Source: Methanobacterium sp. (GTDB lineage Archaea > Methanobacteriota > Methanobacteria > Methanobacteriales > Methanobacteriaceae). Taken from it: DNA of 5,302 bases. Location of the stretch: assembly GCA_039666455.1 (NCBI GenBank), contig JAVSLW010000030.1, positions 1-5,302 on the forward strand, written 5' to 3'. Shown piece after piece: positions 1 through 5,302 of this stretch (position 1 is its first letter; each line of letters begins with the position of its first letter). A program made the position numbers and the translations under genes. The notes beneath the pieces were generated by a model. The model did no database searches, was not told the origin of the DNA, and saw only the letters and a program-made list of their open reading frames with translations.

Positions 1-233
1 AAACCGCAAGAAAACTTAACATTAACCTTGTATTCCTCCCACCATACTCGCCAGACTTAAATCCCATTGAGTTCATCTGGAAAACCATTAAAAGAGAATT
101 ATCACCATTATTCATAGAAACGAAAACTCAAATTAGAAAATTAATCCAAAAATACTTCATCCATTACTCTAAATCGTTATCATTCTCCAGAGAATGGATT
201 AAAAGATTCATGCCAAAAGTTAAAAAAGTTTAG
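1..233 (+). CDS. IS630-family DDE transposase, C-terminal part (5' end outside window)
   Basis: Reading from base 3, 76 codons run open to TAG at 231-233. The translation contains LVFLPPYSPDLNPIEFIWK, which is the hallmark of the last catalytic block of IS630/Tc1-type DDE transposases: the Glu of NPIE is the third acidic residue that binds the catalytic metal. It is followed by a basic helical tail (KTIKRELS, REWIKRFMPKVKKV) with normal length and spacing for the family end. The enzyme cuts and rejoins DNA at TA target sites. The first two acidic residues and the DNA-binding domain lie left of the window, so it cannot be said whether the gene is intact. No frameshift or stop is present in the visible part. 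The gene converges on the TPR gene, with 7 bases between the two stop codons. The family assignment is firm; activity is unknown. Confidence 0.87.
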   Translation, partial: TARKLNINLVFLPPYSPDLNPIEFIWKTIKRELSPLFIETKTQIRKLIQKYFIHYSKSLSFSREWIKRFMPKVKKV

Positions 234-240
234 CGATTAA
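1..240 (+). mobile_element. Right end of an IS630-type insertion sequence
   Basis: The transposase C-terminus implies that an insertion sequence enters from the left edge. Its right boundary must lie at or very near 231-245, because the TPR gene, which keeps a normal-looking C-terminus, begins its stop codon at 241. The terminal inverted repeat therefore probably overlaps the last transposase codons. It cannot be confirmed because the left end is not in the window. TA dinucleotides at the junction (for example in ACTATAAT, 240-247) are candidate target sites. The boundary given is approximate and inferred. Confidence 0.45.
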
Positions 241-253
241 CTATAATCTTTTT
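221..253. terminator. Weak convergent poly-T terminators between transposase and TPR gene
   Basis: Just past each stop codon there is a short T run on the transcribed sense strand. On the plus strand T5 lies at 249-253, downstream of the transposase stop. On the minus strand T6 lies at 222-227, downstream of the TPR stop. Archaeal transcription can end on such U-rich stretches without a hairpin. The runs are short, and each lies inside the opposing gene, so this is only a suggestion. Confidence 0.28.
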
Positions 254-1863
254 AAAGCATCTTTAGCAGGTTCAAAGTAAGGGTTAACCAATGCTGCTTT
301 TTTATAACATTCCAATGATTTTCTTTCATGGCATAATTCTTCCAATATAATACCCTTGGCATAGAGTGCCTTTTCATGTCTTTGATCTAATTCAAAAGCC
401 TTTTCAAATAATTTTAAGGCATCTTCATATTTTTCAAGACCACATAGTGTTCTGCCTTTTTCATAATAGTAATCTCCATCCTCAGAATCTTTTTCTAATG
501 CCCTATCTGAATATTTTAGTGCTTTTTCAGGTCTACCCATTTTCCTTAAAATACGGCTTTTCAGATTCAACGTCCAGCTATCTTTTGGATCTAATTTTAA
601 TGAATTATTTACGGTTTTTAAAGCTTCATTATATTCTTGAAGTATTTCTAAAACAGATGCTTTGGCTGACATGTGCGAGTCATCATTCGGATCCTTTTCT
701 AGAGCATGATTATGAAATTTAATTGCAGTTTTCAAATACTTTTTTGATTCATTTTCGCCCATTTCGGCTAAAATAGACCCTTTCCAGTTCCAAGAACTTG
801 CATCTTCTGGATCAAGTTCTAAAGCTTTATCATAACATTTCAAAGCATCAGGATATCTTTTAAGTTTATATAAAACTCCTCCTTTTGAATGCCATACGAA
901 TGGATCTTCCTTTTCAAGGTCCAAAGCATTATCAAAGCATTTAATAGATTTATCAAGCTCATTCATGTCTTCATAAACACTTCCTTTGCTTACATAAGCT
1001 CGATAATATTTAGAATCGAGTTCTAGGGCCTTATCGAAACAATGCAGTGCTTCGGAATATTTTTTTAAATACTGTAAAGCCCATCCCTTGTTGTACCATG
1101 CTTTTTCATTTTTGGGTTCAAAGCTAATTATTTCGTCAGCTGTTGATACTGCTTCCTCATACTCTTTTATTTCCATAAAAACATCTATTTTTTCATAATA
1201 AGCAGGTAAATACCTGAATTTTATTTTTAAAACCCGGTTTAAACATGCAATGGCCAAATAATAACTTTTAAGTTCTTTTAAAATAAATGATTTTAGCATT
1301 AAAATTTCATGATTTCCAGGATTTATTTTCAATGCCCCATCTGCAGATTTTAGAGACTCTTCGTACCTTTTAAGCATTGCCAATCCATAGGCTTTTTTCT
1401 CCCATGCATGAGCATATTCAGGATTTAATTCCAGAGATTTATTAAAATTAGGCAGCGCATCTTCGTATTCACCAAGATTTTGTAAAACAACACCTTTATT
1501 GTAACATGTAATTGCATCAGAAGGATCAGGCTCTAAATCTTTATCATAGCATTTAATTGCTTCCAGACTGCACTTTTTGGATTCTTCTTTTTTACCCATT
1601 TCTTCCAGTAAGTTAGCTTTCAGGTGCCATGTGCGTGAATGATTAGAATCAAGTTCTAATACCCTATTAAAACATTCCAAAGATTTTTCGAAGTTCTCCA
1701 TGTCCTTATAAAGTTTTCCTTTGTCATACCATACTTCCACATTAGCAGGGTCTGTTTTCAGAACTAGATCAGTTAATTTAAGTCCTACTGAATTCCAACC
1801 AAGTCCTGTGAAAAATGCTGCATAATTAGTCATTATTTTTCGAAAAACACTGCCAAATATCAT
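241..1863 (-). CDS. Large tetratricopeptide-repeat (TPR) protein, about 14-15 repeats
   Basis: This 540-residue protein is almost wholly made of TPR units, helix-turn-helix repeats that stack into a superhelix and bind other proteins. No signal peptide, transmembrane helix or enzymatic domain is visible, so it is probably a cytoplasmic scaffold; its partner is unknown. Fourteen repeats can be laid end to end from residue 42 to 530, with typical units such as AWYNKGWALQYLKKYSEAL and a FDKALELDP end. A divergent extra unit spans about 8-41 and a short cap 531-540. Most repeats are exactly 34 residues; repeat 2 (76-116) and repeat 10 (355-394) are 41 and 40, with an extra helical turn around SKK..(L)..AIK. 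The ATG at 1861-1863 is chosen because GAGGT lies 5 bases upstream; the later Met11 has no such site. No frame damage is seen despite the adjacent transposase. The TPR call is certain; the cellular role is not known. Confidence 0.95.
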   Translation of the reverse strand: MIFGSVFRKIMTNYAAFFTGLGWNSVGLKLTDLVLKTDPANVEVWYDKGKLYKDMENFEKSLECFNRVLELDSNHSRTWHLKANLLEEMGKKEESKKCSLEAIKCYDKDLEPDPSDAITCYNKGVVLQNLGEYEDALPNFNKSLELNPEYAHAWEKKAYGLAMLKRYEESLKSADGALKINPGNHEILMLKSFILKELKSYYLAIACLNRVLKIKFRYLPAYYEKIDVFMEIKEYEEAVSTADEIISFEPKNEKAWYNKGWALQYLKKYSEALHCFDKALELDSKYYRAYVSKGSVYEDMNELDKSIKCFDNALDLEKEDPFVWHSKGGVLYKLKRYPDALKCYDKALELDPEDASSWNWKGSILAEMGENESKKYLKTAIKFHNHALEKDPNDDSHMSAKASVLEILQEYNEALKTVNNSLKLDPKDSWTLNLKSRILRKMGRPEKALKYSDRALEKDSEDGDYYYEKGRTLCGLEKYEDALKLFEKAFELDQRHEKALYAKGIILEELCHERKSLECYKKAALVNPYFEPAKDALKRL

Positions 1864-1868
1864 TTTAA

Positions 1869-1873
1869 ACCTC
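1869..1873 (-). promoter_or_regulatory. Ribosome binding site of the TPR gene
   Basis: The minus strand reads AAAGAGGTTTAAAATG. GAGGT is complementary to the conserved 3' end of archaeal 16S rRNA and sits 5 bases before the ATG. It fixes the start at Met1 rather than at the in-frame Met11, which has only A-rich sequence upstream. Confidence 0.7.
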
Positions 1874-1911
1874 TTTTACTTTTTCATACTTATTTAGCAT
1901 TCTGGTTTTTC

Positions 1912-1921
1912 ATATTAAATA
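1912..1921 (-). promoter_or_regulatory. Candidate TATA box for the TPR gene
   Basis: On the minus strand TATTTAATAT begins 58 bases before the ATG, with 48 bases between its end and the start codon. Archaeal transcription normally starts about 25 bases after the box. That would give a leader of roughly 25 bases carrying the GAGGT site, which is a consistent arrangement. The box is a fair but not perfect match to the methanogen TTTATATA consensus, and the purine-rich BRE element upstream is weak (GTGAGGG). A second, more distant AT-rich candidate (TTTATAAT) lies near 1973-1980. Confidence 0.45.
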
Positions 1922-1986
1922 CCCTCACAAAGATGAAGGGAAATTGAAAGGTAATTTTTCATCATTTTGAATGATTATAAAGAATT

Positions 1987-2187
1987 CTAAGCCCCAGAAA
2001 GCATTATTATGATTCCTAACCATTCTACAATAGATAGTAATACACCAACTACCAATACAAGTATCTCCCCGCCAGATAACCCTTTAGAGGGCAGGTTGCC
2101 CTGTTCTTTTGTCCACTATTCATTTAAAGTTTTTTGAACCATGACAAATGGAACAACCAGCCCTAAAATAAGTATCCATGGTACTGT
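1987..2187 (-). pseudogene. Possible remnant of a small two-helix membrane protein
   Basis: One minus-strand frame reads TVPWILILGLVVPFVMVQKTLNE (given in two parts: TVPWILILGLVV, then PFVMVQKTLNE), then an in-frame TAG at 2116-2118, then 42 codons beginning WTKEQGNLPSKGLSGG, continuing EILVLVVGVLLSIVEWLG and ending IIIMLSGA before TAG at 1987-1989. Both halves carry a hydrophobic segment of transmembrane length, separated by a charged loop. The continuity of membrane-protein character across the stop suggests one gene broken by a nonsense change (for example TAT or TAC to TAG within LNE-W). Another in-frame TAG at 2188-2190 cuts it off upstream; a nearby ATG at 2216-2218 is in a different frame, so an additional frameshift would be needed. 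Small two-helix proteins of this sort exist in methanogens, but I do not recognise the family with confidence. Chance reading of AT-rich DNA remains possible. Confidence 0.35.
2088..2102. repeat. GC-rich hairpin
   Basis: The arms AGGGCA and TGCCCT form a perfect 6-base-pair stem around a GGT loop, in a locally GC-richer patch of an AT-rich gap. It falls within the loop region of the proposed membrane-protein remnant, so it may be only a by-product of coding sequence. No function is claimed. Confidence 0.4.
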
Positions 2188-2269
2188 CTAAAATTCTAGT
2201 GATTTTATAGTTTTTCATTCTTTATATTAATCTTTACTGCTTATTTGGGTCTGTAAAGTTATTGGGTGT

Positions 2270-2313
2270 TGAAAAATCTTCGATTTTTCACAGTGAAAAT
2301 CAGAGATTTTCAC
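2270..2313. repeat. Two tandem perfect hairpins with related arms
   Basis: Hairpin 1 (2270-2290) has 9-base arms TGAAAAATC and GATTTTTCA around a TTC loop. Hairpin 2 (2293-2313) has 9-base arms GTGAAAATC and GATTTTCAC around an AGA loop. They are two bases apart and their arms are near copies of one another, so the right arm of the first can also pair with the left arm of the second. This makes the 44-base block a four-arm palindromic element able to fold in more than one way. It lies in non-coding sequence about 245 bases downstream of the FmdE-type gene's stop. Candidate roles are a dispersed palindromic (REP-like or MITE-type) repeat, an RNA-processing or stability element, or part of a decayed insertion end. 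The pairing is seen directly; the role is unknown. Confidence 0.75.
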
Positions 2314-2528
2314 ATGTTAAAATTTTTTTATGTGTTTTCCTGTCCAGTTTTCCATTTTTCTTTGTAGATAGTTGTTTATTCCGTTTGGTGTTTTGTAATT
2401 TTAAATTTTGAGGATTTCTACAAAACCTAAAAAACAATCATTTCTTTTTTCAACGGTAAGTTATGGTTTCATTTCATCTGAATTTACTTATAATCTAACA
2501 TCTTCAAAACTAATTCAAATTCATTACT

Positions 2529-2556
2529 TTAAGAAAAGAAAAAAGAGGAAAAAATT
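2529..2556 (-). terminator. Poly-T terminator of the FmdE-type gene
   Basis: Directly after the TAA stop, the minus strand reads a T-rich run with T6, then CCTC, T6, C, T4 and CTT. Successive U-rich tracts without a hairpin are the typical archaeal transcription end signal. Its position immediately after the stop supports termination of the transcript here, separately from the TPR gene. Confidence 0.65.
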
Positions 2557-5172
2557 TTATCTTAAAAACCCGAGTATACTGTCTTTATAGAATCCTACAG
2601 CAATTAATCCACCCAGTAAAACAATACCAACTGCTACTACTAATGGATCAACTCCAGATTCTTCGCTACCAGGTGAACCAACTTTGGATACTTCGTGGGC
2701 TGCGCCACTTTCTGAATCCCCAGTTCCAACTTCAGCTGGACCATGGGCATGTGTACTGCCATCATGGGCATGTGCATAAGCAGCGTGGACATGAGTATGT
2801 CCAATCATACCAGAACCATGAGTATGTCCAACCGTACTCGGACCATGCACATAACCACCTGAACCATGGGTATGTCCACCAGTTCCGTCGTGGGAATGTC
2901 CTCCGGTACCATCATGGGTGTGTCCACCATTGCCATGTTGATGATCACCACCAGGAACCTGAATTAAATCAGACAGTTTACGGAAGGGAAGACTTCGCAG
3001 ATAGTCATTGGAATTGAAATCAGCTCCACCACCCTGCCTAATTAATTCAAATTCAGCAGCAGTGATATATTTTGGCTCTGTGGTTTCAATTCGGACTGGT
3101 GAGATTAGTCTTGCAAATTCCTCGTTTTTGTATAAAGCTACAAAACCCGCAATTTGAGCTTCCCTTCGGGCTTCATTGGTAGTAAGACCAGTAAGATCAA
3201 ACTGAGGCCATGCAAAGGTTATTATGACTGCTCTTCCCACTTTTTTAACAGGATCCCATATGACCAGCACTCCTTCATCAGTTCCACCGGGTAAATTTGG
3301 ATTGTTATCCAGCAAATCCTCATTTAAGAGTCTTTGGCTCATGTAGGTTCCACTGCCAGGGGATATTCCCATCAGATAGACAAGACTGTCATCTTTACAG
3401 TAGATACTGGATGCAATCCAGGAGTAGTACTCCTCCCCACTTAGTGGGAATTCCTTTAGAACTTTATCGGTTATGAAGAATCCAGGCTGTACACCAGGAC
3501 AAGCATGGTCGTGGTAGAGGAAAGTCAACAGCTGATCAAATGGCGGATCATTTCTCCAGGCATTGGCAATGGATTGAATATTAAACCAGTTACCTTCCTT
3601 GAAAACATTTTGAGATAGATCATTTAATCTAGCCTGAACATTTAATGCATTAGGACCGATATCATTTACCTGATTACCATCGGCAGAGGTTCCCACCCAA
3701 AATTTTTTGTTTTCTGGATCGTAACTCATGTAAATTGAGTCCATGGTTACTCCATCAGCACCTCTAAGTGTGAAGACAAAGTATAGTGGTTTCCATGGTG
3801 CATTGTGCATAGGAAGTAGAGTGTAACGGCTTAATCTGGATCCGAAAACTTCGAAGATTCCGTCCATGGTCCTGTCAGTTAGCTGACCATTCAATCGGGA
3901 GTATCCAGCAGAAGTTTGGACTAAAAGATTTCTGTCATCTTTTTCAAGATTTATTCCCAATTCATCGAGAAATATCTGTTTAGCCAGGTTAGCAGCGTCA
4001 ATTCCAATCTGTTTCATCTCTTGTGGAGTTAAAGTACCCACAGGATTATTTGCAGGTACTGCACGAACTGCATCTGGTAATCCCAGGCTTTCAATATAAG
4101 CCAGGTCTAATCCAGCAGCTTCTTGTGCTCCAATACGCACAGTTCCATCTGGATTTTTAATCTCACGGGCAGATCCCAGTAGGTAGTAATATGCTTCCTC
4201 AGTTAATCCATCTTTAGCCAGTAATATGTCGATGTATTGTTCTGGGAATTCATTGAGTTTTCCCAGTAGCCAGGTGGTTAACTTTAAAGGATACATATCA
4301 GTGTGCACATGATCCTGTGTCACGCCGTCATGGCTGTGGTCATGCTGGGCCTGATTAGGACTTAGTCCAGTTGCGGTAAAGAAGTCCTGCTGGAACTTTT
4401 CACGGTTGAATCTTAGTACGATGATGGTACCGGTTCTTAGTGCATTATTCCACCTGATGAAGGCTGCCATTTGCTGTGTTGCACCAGTTTTACTGGTATC
4501 AAATCCAGAAAGAGATCCTCCTTTACCTGGTGTGAGATTCAATAGGTATAAAAATGCATCGTCTTTGGAATCTCCAGGAATGGTTATTACTCTGTAGGCA
4601 GTCTTATCTGCAGGAGCACCAGAATGAGTTAGTGTTTCCTGTTCTGGTGGGAAGTACTTCAGCAGTACCTCAGTCATAGAGTATCCGCTGATGGTTCCAT
4701 CACACATGTGACCGTGGAAAGCAGCAGCCTTTAAAAGGTCTGTTGGTGTTCCCACTGCCCAAGCATTGGCCAGACTGGCCACAGGGTAAGTGTCTTTACC
4801 AATTTTATGGGTGGCATCGATCCACTGGTTTTGGGCCATACTCTCAGATATGGTTCCCATATATGAGGGGATTAAAGACCCATTAGAGAAGTAAGCCAGT
4901 AGTAACTGGGTTCCTCTTTTAACTATAAATGCGAAGTTCACTGGATCCACAGGGGTTTTCTTTAGCATTAAAAGATTTCCTTTACCTTCGGTAATTAAAC
5001 CTTTGGCCTGATTCTGGATGCCTTCAATACAGTCTTCAGTGGTAGTTCCATTGAGTTTGGGTACACCGGCTGTGGTAATACATAATACATCGTCTGCAGT
5101 GGGGAAGTTTAAAAGTTCATCTGCTTTTTTGGTAACTTCCCTTCCTAAACGATAGTTATCTGTAGCCACCAT
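2557..5172 (-). CDS. Two-module FmdE-family metal-binding protein with His-rich tail and C-terminal membrane anchor
   Basis: This 871-residue protein contains two copies of an FmdE-type module, the metal-binding domain shared with formylmethanofuran dehydrogenase subunit E. Module 1 (about 5-335) carries HGHMCDG at 153-159; module 2 (about 386-700) carries HDHACPG at 554-560. The copies align elsewhere: ASLANAW / QSIANAW, LLKYFP / VLKEFP, DDAFLYLLNLTPG / DDSLVYLMGISPG. Each also has an N-terminal alpha/beta part absent from minimal FmdE proteins. The CxxC zinc finger found after the core in some family members is not seen. A His-rich stretch sits in module 1 (277-290) and a longer one at 743-810, with GHTHG/GHTHDG-type repeats. 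Residues 843-862 form one hydrophobic helix, then YKDSILGFLR. No signal peptide is visible. The ATG is fixed by an in-frame stop 7 codons upstream; no Shine-Dalgarno site is seen. I infer metal binding or storage at the membrane. It is not a formylmethanofuran dehydrogenase catalytic subunit, and its true substrate is unknown. Confidence 0.92.
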   Translation of the reverse strand: MVATDNYRLGREVTKKADELLNFPTADDVLCITTAGVPKLNGTTTEDCIEGIQNQAKGLITEGKGNLLMLKKTPVDPVNFAFIVKRGTQLLLAYFSNGSLIPSYMGTISESMAQNQWIDATHKIGKDTYPVASLANAWAVGTPTDLLKAAAFHGHMCDGTISGYSMTEVLLKYFPPEQETLTHSGAPADKTAYRVITIPGDSKDDAFLYLLNLTPGKGGSLSGFDTSKTGATQQMAAFIRWNNALRTGTIIVLRFNREKFQQDFFTATGLSPNQAQHDHSHDGVTQDHVHTDMYPLKLTTWLLGKLNEFPEQYIDILLAKDGLTEEAYYYLLGSAREIKNPDGTVRIGAQEAAGLDLAYIESLGLPDAVRAVPANNPVGTLTPQEMKQIGIDAANLAKQIFLDELGINLEKDDRNLLVQTSAGYSRLNGQLTDRTMDGIFEVFGSRLSRYTLLPMHNAPWKPLYFVFTLRGADGVTMDSIYMSYDPENKKFWVGTSADGNQVNDIGPNALNVQARLNDLSQNVFKEGNWFNIQSIANAWRNDPPFDQLLTFLYHDHACPGVQPGFFITDKVLKEFPLSGEEYYSWIASSIYCKDDSLVYLMGISPGSGTYMSQRLLNEDLLDNNPNLPGGTDEGVLVIWDPVKKVGRAVIITFAWPQFDLTGLTTNEARREAQIAGFVALYKNEEFARLISPVRIETTEPKYITAAEFELIRQGGGADFNSNDYLRSLPFRKLSDLIQVPGGDHQHGNGGHTHDGTGGHSHDGTGGHTHGSGGYVHGPSTVGHTHGSGMIGHTHVHAAYAHAHDGSTHAHGPAEVGTGDSESGAAHEVSKVGSPGSEESGVDPLVVAVGIVLLGGLIAVGFYKDSILGFLR
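2743..2946 (-). repeat. Imperfect tandem repeats encoding the His-rich tail
   Basis: Codons for residues 743-810 form degenerate repeats of about 15-27 bases encoding GGHTHDGT, GGHSHDGT, GGHTHGS, VGHTHGS, IGHTHVH and related units, with about 19 His in 68 residues. The unit is also visible as DNA (repeated CATGGGTATGTCCACC-like blocks on the plus strand). Such blocks commonly expand and contract by slippage. His-Gly-His tails of this type bind Ni, Zn, Co or Cu in several unrelated protein families; which metal is bound here cannot be read from sequence. Confidence 0.85.
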
Positions 5173-5190
5173 ATTGAAAATTATAGTTGA

Positions 5191-5302
5191 TTACTTAATA
5201 TTTTTCACTGTTGATATGAATTTTTGAATCCAGTTTTCATAAAAGGATTTTTCTCCTATTATTTCTTTAAATATTTCCTCAAAAACATTTTTTAATTCTT
5301 CT
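5191..5302 (-). CDS. C-terminal end of an unrecognised protein (5' part outside window)
   Basis: From 5301 leftward on the minus strand, 36 codons are open and end in TAA at 5191-5193. The peptide begins EELKNVFEEIFKEIIGEKS and ends FYENWIQKFISTVKNIK: charged, amphipathic and helical in character, as expected for a real protein tail rather than random AT-rich translation. I do not recognise the family. The stop lies 18 bases before the FmdE-type gene's ATG and happens to be in the same frame. This close same-strand spacing makes a shared transcript plausible. Only the tail is visible, so identity must come from the sequence to the right. Confidence 0.55.
   Translation of the reverse strand, partial: EELKNVFEEIFKEIIGEKSFYENWIQKFISTVKNIK
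5197..5205 (-). promoter_or_regulatory. Candidate TATA box, possibly leaderless start of the FmdE-type gene
   Basis: On the minus strand AAAAATATT ends 24 bases before the ATG. A start site about 25 bases after the box would fall at the start codon itself, giving a leaderless mRNA, which fits the lack of any Shine-Dalgarno match. The box overlaps the last codons of the upstream gene, so co-transcription with that gene is an equally good explanation. Confidence 0.3.

Larger units (their letters stand above)
1864..2556. other. 693-base intergenic region with gene-decay and hairpin structure
   Basis: No intact gene is supported here. From left to right it contains the TPR gene's RBS and TATA candidate (1869-1921); a small palindrome with ATCATT and AATGAT arms (1961-1975); a probable decayed membrane-protein gene on the minus strand (1987-2187); a GC-rich hairpin inside that remnant (2088-2102); two tandem AT-rich hairpins (2270-2313); a short protein-like minus-strand stretch (2317-2400); an inverted pair GTTTTGTA / TACAAAAC (2390-2397 and 2419-2426); and the poly-T tract ending the FmdE-type gene (2529-2556). 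Confidence 0.6.

Noticed and set aside
366..722. Plus-strand open frame of 118 codons
   Set aside because: It lies wholly antisense to the TPR gene; its Leu/Phe/His-rich translation is the mirror of the repeated Glu/Lys/Asp-rich helices and has no start signals.
2009..2137. Plus-strand 42-codon ORF starting MIPNHSTIDSNTPTTN
   Set aside because: It is Thr/Ser/Asn-rich low-complexity translation without an RBS; the opposite strand gives a far more protein-like transmembrane reading of the same bases.
2120..2218. Minus-strand 32-codon ORF from ATG at 2216-2218 containing CSICH, which looks like a haem c (CxxCH) site
   Set aside because: It is very short, overlaps the hydrophobic remnant in another frame and has only a weak RBS; methanogens of this group are not expected to carry c-type haem proteins.
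2408..2590. Plus-strand open frame of 60 codons ending in a Lys-rich tail
   Set aside because: It needs a TTG start with no RBS, runs through the poly-T terminator read backwards (hence the poly-Lys) and into the 3' end of the FmdE-type gene.
2743..2946. Repeated spacing that could suggest a CRISPR array
   Set aside because: The units are short, imperfect and uneven, and they keep the reading frame of the His-rich tail; there are no unique spacers.
2643..3017. Plus-strand open frame of 124 codons rich in His and Gln
   Set aside because: It is antisense to the His-rich tail of the FmdE-type gene; the HGYVH/HEYVQ pattern is the reverse reading of the GHTHG codon repeats.
4406..4597. Plus-strand open frame of 63 codons
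   Set aside because: It is antisense within module 1 of the FmdE-type gene, with no RBS or family signature.

Overview
The window looks like chromosomal DNA from a hydrogenotrophic methanogen, most likely of the order Methanobacteriales (Methanobacterium-like). This rests on a two-module protein of the FmdE metal-binding family, a large TPR protein of the kind common in methanogens, low-GC codon use, a GAGGT ribosome binding site, TATA-type promoter candidates and a poly-T terminator. The assignment comes from family content and style and has not been checked by a database match.

Layout. At the left edge, bases 1-233 (+) encode the C-terminal end of an IS630-type DDE transposase, cut by the window edge. 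Its stop codon lies 7 bases from the stop of the next gene, which runs in the opposite direction: a 540-residue protein (241-1863, -) built almost entirely of TPR repeats. A 693-base gap follows (1864-2556). It holds the TPR promoter and RBS, what looks like a decayed small membrane-protein gene, a GC-rich hairpin, a pair of tandem AT-rich hairpins with related arms, and the poly-T terminator of the next gene. Bases 2557-5172 (-) encode an 871-residue protein with two FmdE-type modules, two His-rich stretches and a single C-terminal transmembrane helix. Only 18 bases upstream of its start, the last 36 codons of another minus-strand gene are visible, running off the right edge.

Function. The two large genes share a strand but are separated by a long gap with its own terminator and promoter signals, so they are probably separate transcripts. 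The FmdE-type protein is the most distinctive gene: duplicated Cys/His metal-binding modules, a GHTH-type tail and a membrane anchor point to metal binding at the membrane. It is not the catalytic formylmethanofuran dehydrogenase itself. The TPR protein is probably a cytoplasmic protein-interaction scaffold with no partner evident here. The gap and the transposase end suggest a site with a history of insertion and gene decay.
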